Shown one piece after another: positions 50,764 through 60,884 of a DNA stretch of 64,000 nucleotides. The position numbers and the translations under genes are program-made. Source of the stretch: Ignavibacteria bacterium (GTDB lineage: Bacteria; Bacteroidota; Ignavibacteria; Tepidaquicellales; Tepidaquicellaceae); NCBI GenBank assembly GCA_028714695.1, contig JAQTLX010000003.1, positions 62,001 through 126,000 on the forward strand, given 5' to 3'. Positions within the stretch are counted from its first letter, which is position 1; every line of letters begins with the position of its first letter. Under the pieces are notes generated by a model. It did not search any database and was not told the origin of the DNA. It saw only the letters and a program-made list of their open reading frames with translations.

Positions 50764-51277
50764 ATTACACCTCTTTTTGATTATTTTGATATCAATTGAA
50801 CGCTAATTTAAAGTAAATTATTTCTGTTTTATGATAAAAGCAAGCACTTTTTATTAACCGTATATTTTTTTGTTTTATTCTTAAAATATTAACCAATATA
50901 TGATAATGCGCTATTTAATTGCATTAATTAGATTGAAAGTAATGATTTGAGGATATATTATTATGTATTTATATATATAAATAAGCGCAAACTTAATAAT
51001 TATTGAGTTATTGTTGATTATTATGGAGTATAAAAACACTCTTTGTGTTATTTTCTAATAACATAGTGACTAATGTGCTCACTTTTAAAAATTCGAATTT
51101 ATTGTAAAATATATTTTGTAGTGCTTTAGTAAACAAATAACTAAGATAATATAAAATCCAAAAGAATTTTGTTTCTGAATATACAATAATAATTAAAAAT
51201 ATATTTTTTCGAATATTCCTTTATGATTGTTGGAAATTCAGGTATTTTGATTAAATTCAGTTTAAATAAATTTTCGA
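50764..51277. other. Divergent AT-rich intergenic region
   Basis: 514 bases between the precursor operon (minus) and the right-flank receptor (plus). It must hold both promoters. I see no gene. An 18-bp all-AT palindrome (50966-50983) is present, but in such AT-rich DNA this has little weight. Confidence 0.5.
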
Positions 51278-53716
51278 ATGAAACCAAAACTCTCGTTTTA
51301 TTTATCGGTAATTCTCATATCTATTTTTATTTCCACTGCTGTTTTTGCTCAGGGCAAAATAACCGGGACGGTTTATGACTCAAAAGACGGCTCCGTTCTA
51401 AAAGAAGTCACCGTTAAAGTATTAAAAATCAAAGATTCTTCTCTTGTTAAAGGAACAGCAACGGACGAAAAAGGCAGTTTCGTTATTGACGGGCTTGGAT
51501 TCGGAAAATACAATCTTGTATTTTCGTATATAGGTTTCAAAAATCTTTATAAGAAAATAAATATTTCCGAAACTAACGCTGCTGTAAATTTTGATTCTAT
51601 AAAATTAAGTTCGGAAGGTTATTCAACGGAGGAAATTAACGTTGAGAGCGATGTACCGGACATGAAGTTTGAAGACGAGAAAAAGATTTTCGATGTTGAA
51701 AAACTAACTTCAACGAAGGGCGGAACCGCACTTGACGTTCTGAAGAAAGTGCCTATGGTTGATGTCGACATGAATGATAACGTAACACTTAGAGGCAGCG
51801 CGAATGTTCTCATTCTTATCGACGACAAGCCGATGAAATTCGCAAGTTTGCGCCAGATACCCGCGGATGCGATAAAAAATGTCGAGATAATTACGAACCC
51901 GTCAGCCAAATATGAATCCGAGGGTGTTACGGGAATTATTAACCTTATAATGCAGGATAAGAAACCCGATGTACTCGGTTATAACGGTTATACGTACACG
52001 GGAATAAGAAGCGATGTAAAGGGCGGTTATTTAGGTGCAGGCATTAATGTCAAAATGGGAAAATGGAGTTATTTCATAAACGGCGGCGGCGGTAATTTCG
52101 ACAGGAAAAATAATTCCATTACAAACACAGATTATGACAATCCTGTTTCTTCGTTTGAATCGTATTCGGAAGGTACGGGAAACAGCAAGTTCGGCTATGG
52201 TTCTATAGGCGCCGAGTATGAAATAACAAAGGGACACTCAATAGGAACCGACATAAACATCAATCCTTACACGTATACAAATTCAAATCTCGGAAAAAGT
52301 AAAAATTATAATTTACTCGGCTATCTTACATCGCTTTATGACAACGGCTCTGACGGCGACGGTAATTACAGCAATTACGGCGTAAGTCTTTATTATAACG
52401 GTAAATTCAAGAAACCCGGAAGAGAATTAAATATCGATTTATATCTGGGAAAGGATATAAACGATTATTCGAATAATCAGATACAGCAATATTACGATTC
52501 GCTTCTTTCGCCTATTCCGGAACCGAACAAACAAAAGAGCGCCACGAACAACAAAAACACGAACGTAAAACTTCAGGCGGATTTCACAAATCCATTCAGT
52601 GACAAAACAAAACTCGAAACAGGGTATAAAGGGACGTTCAGAGATAACGATAATGATTATATATATGACACTTTGAATTATTCATACGGCGGTTATATAA
52701 GAAATACGGGTCTTACGAATCATTTCAAACTTAATGAAAGCATCAATGCGGCTTACGGAACTTTGTCGCACAAGATAAAAGATTTCAAATTTAAAATCGG
52801 ATTGAGGCTTGAGCACACGCACACATACGGAGAACTTATTACAACGGGCGATAATTTCACAAAGGATTATACGAATTTATTTCCGACAGTAAGCGTATCG
52901 CAGAAAATCGGAACAATGAACGAATTTCAACTCAGTTACAGCAGGCGTATCACACGTCCTAATATTTGGAGGCTCAATCCGTTCGTTAACAGAAGCAATA
53001 ATCGTTATATATATTACGGCAATCCGGAACTGCAGCCCGAATTCACAAATTCGTTTGAACTGAGCCACAATTTCTTCACTAATTATATCACGATTACAAC
53101 ATCGCTTTTTTATAGAAAGTCTTATGATGTTATGTCCAATTACAGTTATATTATCGACACGACTACAACAGTAACTACATACAGAAACGGTGCGGGAGCG
53201 CAGTCTTACGGCTCCGATTTTATTGTCAGGACGTCCGCTCTGAAATGGCTTACTGTCAACGCGACATTCAGCATGTATCAGTCGAAGTTCGAAGGAAGTG
53301 AGTTGAATGATTACAAAGGAGAAGAAGGGTTCAGTTGGCGCGCAAACATCCGCTCAACGATAAAGATAGGCGAATTCATGAATGTGGAGTTATATTATAA
53401 TTACAACGGAAAAAGATATAATGCAACCGGGTTCAATGACCCGATGCAGAATTTTGACATAGGAATAAACAAGGAATTTTTCAAAAAGAAATTAACAATA
53501 GGATTGCGCGCCGAAGATGTATTTAACACAAGAAAATGGGGCAGTGAAAACAATGGAATAGGCTTCAGGAGCGTGAGCAGCAGTACTTGGGATTCGAGAT
53601 TATTATTTATAAACATTTCTTACAATTTCGGAAATACCGATGAATATTATCAGAAGTCGAAAAAGACAAAACAGAACGAGAATGAAAATCAGGACGAAAA
53701 AGAAGGAAATAAATAA
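51278..53716 (+). CDS. Outer-membrane beta-barrel (TonB-receptor-like) protein, right flank of RiPP cluster
   Basis: 812 residues: signal peptide (FYLSVILISIFISTAVFAQ), a CarboxypepD_reg-like domain (GKITGTVYDSKDGSVLKEVTVKVLKIKDSSLVKG ... YNLVFSYIGF), a plug region (ALDVLKKVPMVDVDMNDNVTLRGSANVLILIDDKPM, IITNPSAKYESEGVTGIINLIM) and a PF14905-type barrel with the NEFQLSYSRRITRPNIWRLNPF segment. The 36445 protein has a matching one (NQIQASYSRRINRPNLFLLNPF). The tail is Lys/Glu/Asn rich. Its promoter region is shared with the precursor operon, so it may be co-regulated with it. Confidence 0.87.
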   Translation: MKPKLSFYLSVILISIFISTAVFAQGKITGTVYDSKDGSVLKEVTVKVLKIKDSSLVKGTATDEKGSFVIDGLGFGKYNLVFSYIGFKNLYKKINISETNAAVNFDSIKLSSEGYSTEEINVESDVPDMKFEDEKKIFDVEKLTSTKGGTALDVLKKVPMVDVDMNDNVTLRGSANVLILIDDKPMKFASLRQIPADAIKNVEIITNPSAKYESEGVTGIINLIMQDKKPDVLGYNGYTYTGIRSDVKGGYLGAGINVKMGKWSYFINGGGGNFDRKNNSITNTDYDNPVSSFESYSEGTGNSKFGYGSIGAEYEITKGHSIGTDININPYTYTNSNLGKSKNYNLLGYLTSLYDNGSDGDGNYSNYGVSLYYNGKFKKPGRELNIDLYLGKDINDYSNNQIQQYYDSLLSPIPEPNKQKSATNNKNTNVKLQADFTNPFSDKTKLETGYKGTFRDNDNDYIYDTLNYSYGGYIRNTGLTNHFKLNESINAAYGTLSHKIKDFKFKIGLRLEHTHTYGELITTGDNFTKDYTNLFPTVSVSQKIGTMNEFQLSYSRRITRPNIWRLNPFVNRSNNRYIYYGNPELQPEFTNSFELSHNFFTNYITITTSLFYRKSYDVMSNYSYIIDTTTTVTTYRNGAGAQSYGSDFIVRTSALKWLTVNATFSMYQSKFEGSELNDYKGEEGFSWRANIRSTIKIGEFMNVELYYNYNGKRYNATGFNDPMQNFDIGINKEFFKKKLTIGLRAEDVFNTRKWGSENNGIGFRSVSSSTWDSRLLFINISYNFGNTDEYYQKSKKTKQNENENQDEKEGNK

Positions 53717-53760
53717 CGATTTCCGGTGTTTAGTAATTGAGCGTAGTTGAATATGTAATT

Positions 53761-54633
53761 ATGGAAAATAAATTAAATTGTTTGTTTGTAAGCGATCTGC
53801 ACGGACACTCAAAACGTTACGATAAATTGTTCAAAACTATACTTGAAGAAAAACCCGGCATAGTTTTGATAGGCGGGGATTTATATCCAAATGCATATAT
53901 TTCAAGAATCGAATCTTTAATACACGGAAATGATTTCATTGCCGATTTTTTTATTCCCCGATTGCAGGAATTAAAAAATTCTTTACTTGATAAATACCCT
54001 TCGATTTATATTATTCTTGGAAATGACGATGCGGGTAATTCTGCAGGCGAAATTGTTGAGTGTGAAAAATTAAATTTGCTTAAGTATATAAATCAGAAAA
54101 CAATAGAGGAAGACGGGTATTACTTCACCGGTTATTCGTTCGTTCCTCCAACTCCTTTTAGATTAAAGGACTGGGAGAAATACGATGTGTCGAGATACAT
54201 TGACCCGGGCTGTGTCTCGCCCGAAGAGGGAATGAGGACTATTGCTGTTGATGCGAGTGTAATAAGATACTCAACCATACAGGAAGATCTGGAAGCATTC
54301 ACCCCGGACAGGGATTTCGGGAAATCGGTCTTTTTATTTCATTCGCCTCCTTATGATACAAATCTTGATTATGCGGACCTTGAGGGAAAGTTCGTTGATT
54401 ATGTTCCGCTTGATTGTCACACGGGCAGCATCGCAATAAGAAGATTTATAGAAAAATACCAGCCTCTTTTAACTTTGCACGGTCATATTCACGAGTCAAC
54501 AAGGCTTACAGGTTCATGGAAAGAGAAAATCGGAAATACAATTTGTTTTAATGCGGCAACGGACGGTCCGGAATTGTCGCTTATTCGTTTCAATCTGTCT
54601 GACCCGTGGAGCGCAGAGAGAGTTTTATTATAG
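53761..54633 (+). CDS. Calcineurin-like metallophosphoesterase
   Basis: About 290 residues from ATG 53761 (MENKLNCLFVSDLHGH); a TTG eight codons upstream (53737) is less likely. The five metal-binding blocks are seen in order: SDLHGH, GGDLYPN, LGNDD, FHSPPYDT and LHGHIHES. It is a soluble dinuclear-metal phosphoesterase of unknown substrate. It ends 4 bases from the convergent PEP-binding protein gene, with no terminator visible between. Confidence 0.87.
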   Translation: MENKLNCLFVSDLHGHSKRYDKLFKTILEEKPGIVLIGGDLYPNAYISRIESLIHGNDFIADFFIPRLQELKNSLLDKYPSIYIILGNDDAGNSAGEIVECEKLNLLKYINQKTIEEDGYYFTGYSFVPPTPFRLKDWEKYDVSRYIDPGCVSPEEGMRTIAVDASVIRYSTIQEDLEAFTPDRDFGKSVFLFHSPPYDTNLDYADLEGKFVDYVPLDCHTGSIAIRRFIEKYQPLLTLHGHIHESTRLTGSWKEKIGNTICFNAATDGPELSLIRFNLSDPWSAERVLL

Positions 54634-54637
54634 GTGA

Positions 54638-57600
54638 TTATCCAAGAGGAATTTCACGCGCAGCATCAGTAACCGCGCCTATTTTAACCGCATAACTGTT
54701 TTTATTCTCTATATCCGTATCGGTTATTATGTGTACGTCGAGAAGGTTTCCGGTTTTATATCCTGTCTTCAGATAATTTATTTCCGCGAGCGACTGTCCC
54801 CAGCCTACAAGCCAACTTTCAAGCAATTCACGTTGTTTATCATTGCCCGTAAAATGTATCAGTATATCTATATCGCTTGCAGGACCGGCAGTTGCATTTT
54901 TAGTGCTTCCGAAAATATAAAATGCCGCGACACCCGAATCGTCAGGATTTATTTCAGAGGCAATCTTTTCTGCCATTCTTAATCTCCATCTCCAAAAATC
55001 TTCGGACACCTGTTCATCGTATGTCAACGTCTGTATTTCTTCTTTCTTTTCCGCCGGCTGCAAAAGGTAAGCAAGCGCTTCATCAAGATCCGCATTCATG
55101 AGCAATTTCAGAATTCTTCCTTCGCAGGATTTCCGGACGTCGATAACGTGCAATACACTTTTCAAATCTTTATATTCGGGAAGAATTTCTGTCAGAATAT
55201 TATCCGATTTCTTAAAGAAGATTTCATTAAAAACAGTGTCTTTGTCGTCGGGATACAAAGGTAGATATCTGATGGAAGATTCCACAAGGTCCTGAAAAAA
55301 GTGAGTTCCGAATGAAAGGTCAGGAAGATAATTTCCTTTTTTTCTTGCAACTTCAATAAGTACCGATGTATTATTTATATCCGAATAAGTAACATTAACC
55401 CCGAGTTTAATATCTCCTCTGCTGCCCCATCTTCCCGGTCCTATAAGAATGAATTGTCTCTTTGGAAGGATTTTATTCAGTTTGCCGACTGCCTTGCCTA
55501 CTTCCTTTAACCGCGGAAGGTCGGAAATGTTATTATATTCCTCCGCGTCAACGTAAACTACGTGTGTAATTTCGGGCACCTTGCCGTTTGAAACGAACTT
55601 ATTCGCCGAAAAAATAATTCTTTCCGCGGGAATATCTTTCGGAATCGGCGCCGGCATTGATTCCGGCGAGTAACTTTGAGGTCTGCATTGAAGCAAAAAG
55701 AAATTCTTGCCGTCTGACGCGAACTCTATATCGACAGGAGTCTGTAATTTTTCCTTTAATACGTCAAGAATTGATTTCATCATCGGAATGAAGTTAGACC
55801 TGTTTGTAAGTTTATCGAAAGTGACAACAAGGTCATCATGATGAGCCGTTATATCGAACTGGCTTATATCCCTGACGAAATCACGTCCGCACAAAGAAAC
55901 AAGATCAATCAGGTTCGGATAACTTGTTCCGTATTTTTCAATAATTGTTTTTAACTCGACTGTTTCGAAAGTATTTGTTTCGAGGTTAATGACATCGATT
56001 TTTTTGGGCGAATACCTGATTGTTTCGTCAACGGTAACGTTCACTTTAAGCCCCGGTTTTCCGGGAGTTGCGAGTATCGGGTAGTCGTCGCTAAGTCTGT
56101 CTACCGCTCTCGTTCCGAGACCCGGCACTAAACGTATAAGACCGTCTTCCCGTTTGATTCTTGGCGACCATCTGAACTCGTTATTGCTGAATGCAACGCC
56201 GGCATAAGAAGGGAAGAAATATTTTCCCACTCTCGAACCTACAACTTCCTGAATCATTATACCCATTTCTTCATGGTAATCGAGGAGTCCTCTTTCTTTC
56301 CTGTATTCGATAGGGTCTGCATTAAAGAGTGATGCATACACTTCCGCAATTGCGTCCATAAGAGCATTCAGCCTTGTGCTTTTGCTTCCCTGATTTGCAA
56401 CAAACAAACTTTTGTATTTCCCCGAAAAAGCCGAACCGTAGCGGTCTTCGAGGAGGCTTGAACTTCTTACGATTAAAGGAACGTTTCCGAAATCATCGAG
56501 CGCTACTGAAAGATATTTTACAATTTCATGAGGGAAAGTTGAATTTTTAAATATCTGAACAATGTAAGGATATTCCTGTCTTATCTGGTCTATTTCTTTG
56601 TATTTCTGTTCAATGATTTCCTCAAGATTGTTGTAATGAAGAAATTCTATTACCATGTCGGAAGTAATATACCAGGTCTTCGGTGTTTTTATGTTCTTTA
56701 AGATGCATGACTTCGTTTCGGAATTCTTTAATATTTTTTGCGCAATAAATAATCCGACGCTTTTTCCTCCGATTCTGCCGTGACTCTTCGGAGGATATAT
56801 CATTTTCTGAATTAACTCGTGAAAATCTTTAATCGTCACATAATCTTTTGCAATTCCTATGAATTCCAACTGGTCAGATAAAAATCTTCTTATTAACGAA
56901 GCGTTAATTCCTTTCTGTACAACGGGGGATAAGTCTTTATCTTTGGGAGTAGTTTCAACAAACCGCCGTATTGTATCGGCGATTTCCGAGAGAGTGCTCC
57001 CCTGATCTTCAATTGTCCGAACCAGAAAACTTGACCTTTCTTCCTGCATCCATTTCTGAATCTTCGAAAATATTTCGTCATTGGTCAGATTGGCTGCAGC
57101 GATATCATACACTTCATCGTGAATTTCCTTAATCTCAAGTTTTTCCTGAGGCTTATTGTCGATGTCCTCCGTATCAAATTCTCTTACGTTTTGAATGCTG
57201 TTTGTGTAAAGCAGGTTCTCTGCGGCGCTTATACCTCTCCAGCAAAGATAATTTACCATTTTACGCGCAATAACCTTGTAAAGATTTGAGTCTGTTTCCT
57301 TTATAAAATTTATCGCAGTAAGCCATTCGGGCTTGCTTTCCTGTGCGTTATCGTTTTTTTCTTCGCTGAATATCTTTCTTAATTTATAATGGAAAACATA
57401 CGCCCCTAATCTATCGGCTATTGTTTCCAGAAGTTTTCTTTCTTCTTTCAGGAAAGGTCCTTCATCGCAAACAGGTCGTTCTTCTGAATAAAAAACGCAT
57501 ATACATCCTTCTTTATTTCCCTGAATAGTAATAAGTGTTTCCTGCATCCATTCCGTTTCGGAAAAATTTTGAGAAAACAGCGTATTGTTATGACATATTA

Positions 57601-57778
57601 TTTTTACGGAACATATTTCAGGATACTGATAACCCGGCGGAATTACATTCGCAATTCTCTGAAGGTTTTCGTTGAGGTCAATAGTATAGTCCGTAAGAAG
57701 TTCTTCTATTTTATACAGGCAGTTCAACTCCTTCGCTCTTTCCTGAAGCGATGAAAGTATTTCGTTCTTATCCGTCAT
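54638..57778 (-). CDS. PEP-synthase-like ATP-binding protein with GAF-like N-terminus and C-terminal nucleotidyltransferase
   Basis: 1046 residues. The first ~145 look like a GAF-type sensor domain. About 330-700 match the PEP synthase/PPDK N-terminal ATP-grasp region (RIGGKSVGLFIAQKIL, LIVRSSSLLEDRYGSAFSGKYKS, GIMIQEVVGSRVGKYFFPSYAGVAFS, DIEFASDGKNFFLLQCRPQS). Then comes an ILIGPGRWGS module shared with the upstream gene. Near 948-975 is a nucleotidyltransferase motif (AFYIFGSTKNATAGPASDIDILIHF), with G-S and D-x-D as in pol-beta-type enzymes. The phosphohistidine and pyruvate-binding domains of PEP synthase are absent. The start overlaps the upstream gene's stop by 4 bases. Function unknown. 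Confidence 0.8.
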   Translation of the reverse strand: MTDKNEILSSLQERAKELNCLYKIEELLTDYTIDLNENLQRIANVIPPGYQYPEICSVKIICHNNTLFSQNFSETEWMQETLITIQGNKEGCICVFYSEERPVCDEGPFLKEERKLLETIADRLGAYVFHYKLRKIFSEEKNDNAQESKPEWLTAINFIKETDSNLYKVIARKMVNYLCWRGISAAENLLYTNSIQNVREFDTEDIDNKPQEKLEIKEIHDEVYDIAAANLTNDEIFSKIQKWMQEERSSFLVRTIEDQGSTLSEIADTIRRFVETTPKDKDLSPVVQKGINASLIRRFLSDQLEFIGIAKDYVTIKDFHELIQKMIYPPKSHGRIGGKSVGLFIAQKILKNSETKSCILKNIKTPKTWYITSDMVIEFLHYNNLEEIIEQKYKEIDQIRQEYPYIVQIFKNSTFPHEIVKYLSVALDDFGNVPLIVRSSSLLEDRYGSAFSGKYKSLFVANQGSKSTRLNALMDAIAEVYASLFNADPIEYRKERGLLDYHEEMGIMIQEVVGSRVGKYFFPSYAGVAFSNNEFRWSPRIKREDGLIRLVPGLGTRAVDRLSDDYPILATPGKPGLKVNVTVDETIRYSPKKIDVINLETNTFETVELKTIIEKYGTSYPNLIDLVSLCGRDFVRDISQFDITAHHDDLVVTFDKLTNRSNFIPMMKSILDVLKEKLQTPVDIEFASDGKNFFLLQCRPQSYSPESMPAPIPKDIPAERIIFSANKFVSNGKVPEITHVVYVDAEEYNNISDLPRLKEVGKAVGKLNKILPKRQFILIGPGRWGSRGDIKLGVNVTYSDINNTSVLIEVARKKGNYLPDLSFGTHFFQDLVESSIRYLPLYPDDKDTVFNEIFFKKSDNILTEILPEYKDLKSVLHVIDVRKSCEGRILKLLMNADLDEALAYLLQPAEKKEEIQTLTYDEQVSEDFWRWRLRMAEKIASEINPDDSGVAAFYIFGSTKNATAGPASDIDILIHFTGNDKQRELLESWLVGWGQSLAEINYLKTGYKTGNLLDVHIITDTDIENKNSYAVKIGAVTDAAREIPLG

Positions 57779-59532
57779 TTTAAGATTATTCCCTTTCCGG
57801 ATTTACCGTCAACCTTTATGCAAAGCGGATTATCAAGAACTACGTGCTTTATGAAATGCGTTTCATTCATTGTTTTTTGTTTATTCAGCCAATTCCAATC
57901 CACCGCTGTTTTATTATTCAAGGGTACCGAAAAATACATAACCTGAAAACTGGTTATGTTATGAAAAAAGTGAGAGCCCTGACTCAGTTCAACATTCATT
58001 CCTTCCGTCATTGACTCAACGATAACTTTTGCGTTTGAAATCTGACCCCAGTTAACGGGAGTGCCGAGCCAGGGGTCCGAACTACCCCATCTGCCGAAGC
58101 CGATTAAAAGATATTTCCTGTTTTCTTCTGTAAGAATCCGGTTAATAAGTTCAAGTTCGCCTGCTATCGCATTTGAATGAACAGCATCAAAATTTTCAGG
58201 CTTGACAAAAATAACGTCTTTAATCGTATTTAAAAATCCGTTACCAAGAACCCTGTCGGATGAAACAAGGACTGACGATCCTTCTGATTCATTTTCTTCG
58301 ATATTTATATTCTCGTCGGAAACAACCATCGGGCGGACCTGCAAAAATCCGAATTTAGCGGGAATTCCTTTTTCAATATCGAGAGTTACGGCAAACTCTA
58401 TTTCAACGGCTGATTCATAAGCGTTTTCGCATACCTTAAGTAATTTACTTATAACCGCATTTAGCGGAACCGTGTTCAACTCCAGAACAGGTGAAAAATC
58501 AATTACCTTGGGACCCGTATACCATGTGCCGATTTTAAATTTATCCGAAGATATATCGTATGTTGATGCAATGTGATTTAGAGACTGATCTTTTTCTGCC
58601 GTCAGCAAATCGCATTTTACAAGAAACTCCGTTTCTTTTGCCGGATCGTATGATGGAAGTTTGCCCATATTAACAGCCCAGAATTCTTTTTGCGTATTTT
58701 TCATAAATTGTCCCGGCGAACCGAATGGCGGTTTAACGGAAGGGTAGGCTGGGGAATATGTCCATACTGTTTCCCCGTCGACAACCGTTTTACCAAGTCC
58801 GAGCGCCAGATCGACGACTCCGTTTTCGGGTTTCGCAGTTCCCTGCGGATAAAAATTATATGAGCGCGCAACTCCTGATATTGTCGGATAAAAAATGCTT
58901 CCGTATTTTTGTCCGACAACCTCCTGAATTATCACAGCCATTTTTTCGTCCTTAATGTCATTCTTTGTGGCGCGTATATAATCTTTCGCTTCTTTAAAAT
59001 ATGTGGAAGCATAAACGAATTTCAGTGCATCGAGAAGTTTATGAAACCTTGTGTCCGCGTCGAACTGATTATTCGGAATCATTTTTGTGCCGTATATTCC
59101 GGCGAACGGTTCATAGAGCGAGTCTTCAAGCAGACTGGACGATCTTACAGCAAGCGGCGTATGTACTTTCTCTATCAATCCGCGAAGATCGCCGAGTAAT
59201 TCTGTCGGAAGGCTTGCATCAAGAAATTTATGCGCAATCATGTCATCTGAATCGCCTGAAAATGCAATACCGTAAAGGTCATTCATTCGCATGAACGAAT
59301 CAAAAACATCGGTTGTAATTAAAACGAAACGCGGTATGCTTACGGATATTCCGGGAAATTCATTTTCAAGAAAACTATTTTCAAGTATTCTTTTAAATGA
59401 CGCAAGCCCTGCGGCTTTTCCTCCGGGCGAGCCATTGCCTATATAAGTGAATTCCTGTCCTGCATCGAAAAATCCTCTGTTAAAAGGCTTCAGTTCGTTG
59501 AGTATATCCGTATTCTGTTTTTTTTGAACCAT
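57775..59532 (-). CDS. PEP-synthase-like ATP-binding domain protein
   Basis: 585 residues. The ATP-grasp part of PEP synthase is present: GSPGGKAAGLASFKRIL (near residue 32), LAVRSSSLLEDSLYEPFAGIYGT, MAVIIQEVVGQKYGSIFYPTISGVARS, GVVDLALGLGKTVVDGE and FGFLQVRPMV. The C-terminal LLIGFGRWGSSDPWLGTPVNWG module is shared with the downstream gene. It lacks phosphohistidine and PEP-binding domains, so it cannot be a normal PEP synthase. Coupled by ATGA overlap to the 1046-residue protein, with which it may form a complex. A hairpin (59543-59576) lies just before its start. Confidence 0.8.
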   Translation of the reverse strand: MVQKKQNTDILNELKPFNRGFFDAGQEFTYIGNGSPGGKAAGLASFKRILENSFLENEFPGISVSIPRFVLITTDVFDSFMRMNDLYGIAFSGDSDDMIAHKFLDASLPTELLGDLRGLIEKVHTPLAVRSSSLLEDSLYEPFAGIYGTKMIPNNQFDADTRFHKLLDALKFVYASTYFKEAKDYIRATKNDIKDEKMAVIIQEVVGQKYGSIFYPTISGVARSYNFYPQGTAKPENGVVDLALGLGKTVVDGETVWTYSPAYPSVKPPFGSPGQFMKNTQKEFWAVNMGKLPSYDPAKETEFLVKCDLLTAEKDQSLNHIASTYDISSDKFKIGTWYTGPKVIDFSPVLELNTVPLNAVISKLLKVCENAYESAVEIEFAVTLDIEKGIPAKFGFLQVRPMVVSDENINIEENESEGSSVLVSSDRVLGNGFLNTIKDVIFVKPENFDAVHSNAIAGELELINRILTEENRKYLLIGFGRWGSSDPWLGTPVNWGQISNAKVIVESMTEGMNVELSQGSHFFHNITSFQVMYFSVPLNNKTAVDWNWLNKQKTMNETHFIKHVVLDNPLCIKVDGKSGKGIILK

Positions 59533-59542
59533 AAAATAAAAT

Positions 59543-59576
59543 ATACTCCCGCTGTTAAGTTATTCAGCGGGAGTAT
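59543..59576 (-). terminator. Hairpin between glutamate dehydrogenase and the PEP-synthase-like gene
   Basis: ATACTCCCGCTG / CAGCGGGAGTAT form a perfect 12-bp stem with a 10-base loop. On the minus strand it is followed by ATTTTATTTTA. It would end most transcripts of the glutamate dehydrogenase gene, with possible read-through into the next gene 11 bases on. Confidence 0.7.
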
Positions 59577-59597
59577 TAATTTAAATAATACTAAGAA

Positions 59598-60884
59598 TTA
59601 AACCCAGCCTCTATCCCTGCACGCCTGTGCTACTCTGCTGATTGAAATAACGTAAGCAGCGTCACGCATGTATAATTTGTTTTTCCTTGCAAGTTCATAA
59701 ACCGCGAGGAATGCGGAAGTCATCTTTACATCAAGTTTGCCGAGCACTTCGTCTTTTTCCCAGAAATAATTCATATTGCTCTGAACCTGTTCGAAATAAC
59801 TGCACGTTACTCCGCCGGCGTTTGCCAGAAAATCTGGAATCAGGAATATGTTTTTTTCTTCTATTATCTTATCGGCATCGGGTGTGGTCGGACCGTTTGC
59901 GCCTTCGGCTATTATCTTTACTTTGTTGCTTATTTTTTTTACCGTTTCACCTGTTATCTGGTTTTCAAGTGCACATGGCATTAGTATATCGACATCCTGT
60001 TCTATCCATGCATCACCGGGAAGGATTTCATATCCGAGTTCTTTTGCTTTTTCTTTGTCGATTCCACCGAACTTGTCTGTAATGGCGAGCAATTCCCGCA
60101 AAATAACTCCCGTTTTTTTTCTGAAAGAATAAGAAACCTGGTCTTCCTGGTCCCAACTGGATACACAAATTACTTTTCCGCCGAGAGTCGTGTATAATTC
60201 GATTGCGTAATGCGCTACATTTCCAAATCCCTGAACACTCGCCGTAGTTGATTCGGGTTTGATGTTCAATTGTTTGAGCGCTTCACGAAGTGTGAAAATA
60301 ACACCGTAACCGGTTGCTTCGGTTCTGCCAAGTGAGCCGCCCATTCCGACTGGTTTTCCCGTAATGAAACCGGGATATTTTTCTCCGTGTATTGTCTCGA
60401 ATTCATCCAGCATCCAGAGCATGTGCTGTGCATTTGTCATAATATCCGGCGCGGGTACGTCGCGGAGAGGACCGACATCCTTTGAAAGTTGTCTTATCCA
60501 GCCCCTGCAGATACCTTCCTGTTCGCGCATGCTCAGATTGTGAGGGTCGCATATAACGCCGCCCTTGCTGCCGCCGAGGGGAATATCCACAACCGCGCAC
60601 TTCCATGTCATCCACATTGAAAGTGCTTTTACAGTGTCTATCGTTTCCAGCGGATGGAATCTTATTCCGCCCTTTCCCGGACCGCGCGAATCGTTATGCT
60701 GTACTCTGAAACCGCGGAAAACTTTTACTGTCCCGTCATCCATTCTGACAGGTATGGAAAATTTATATTCCCTTAATGGGTCCCTCAGTAATTCTCTTGT
60801 TGGAATGTCGAGGTTTAATATTTCAGCCACTTTGTCGAACTGTGTCTGAGCCATGTCAAATGCGTTGAACTTTTTATCGGCCAT
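59598..60884 (-). CDS. Glutamate dehydrogenase (Glu/Leu/Phe/Val dehydrogenase family)
   Basis: A 428-residue hexameric-type enzyme interconverting glutamate with 2-oxoglutarate and ammonia. Motifs: FRGFRVQHNDSRGPGKGGIRFHP, the catalytic-Lys regions MTWKCAVVDIPLGGSKGGV, VPAPDIMTN, the Rossmann loop GFGNVAHYA, and AEGANGPTTPDAD. It has the ~420-residue size of the NAD-dependent GudB/RocG group. Acidic Ser-Ser-Trp-Asp residues after the second strand (VICVSSWDQED) leave the NAD/NADP choice open. Monocistronic, with a terminator-like hairpin behind it. Confidence 0.95.
   Translation of the reverse strand: MADKKFNAFDMAQTQFDKVAEILNLDIPTRELLRDPLREYKFSIPVRMDDGTVKVFRGFRVQHNDSRGPGKGGIRFHPLETIDTVKALSMWMTWKCAVVDIPLGGSKGGVICDPHNLSMREQEGICRGWIRQLSKDVGPLRDVPAPDIMTNAQHMLWMLDEFETIHGEKYPGFITGKPVGMGGSLGRTEATGYGVIFTLREALKQLNIKPESTTASVQGFGNVAHYAIELYTTLGGKVICVSSWDQEDQVSYSFRKKTGVILRELLAITDKFGGIDKEKAKELGYEILPGDAWIEQDVDILMPCALENQITGETVKKISNKVKIIAEGANGPTTPDADKIIEEKNIFLIPDFLANAGGVTCSYFEQVQSNMNYFWEKDEVLGKLDVKMTSAFLAVYELARKNKLYMRDAAYVISISRVAQACRDRGWV

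Noticed and set aside
50966-50983. 18-bp AT-only palindrome in the precursor/receptor intergenic region
   Set aside because: Self-complementary AT runs are expected by chance in DNA this AT-rich; no further support.
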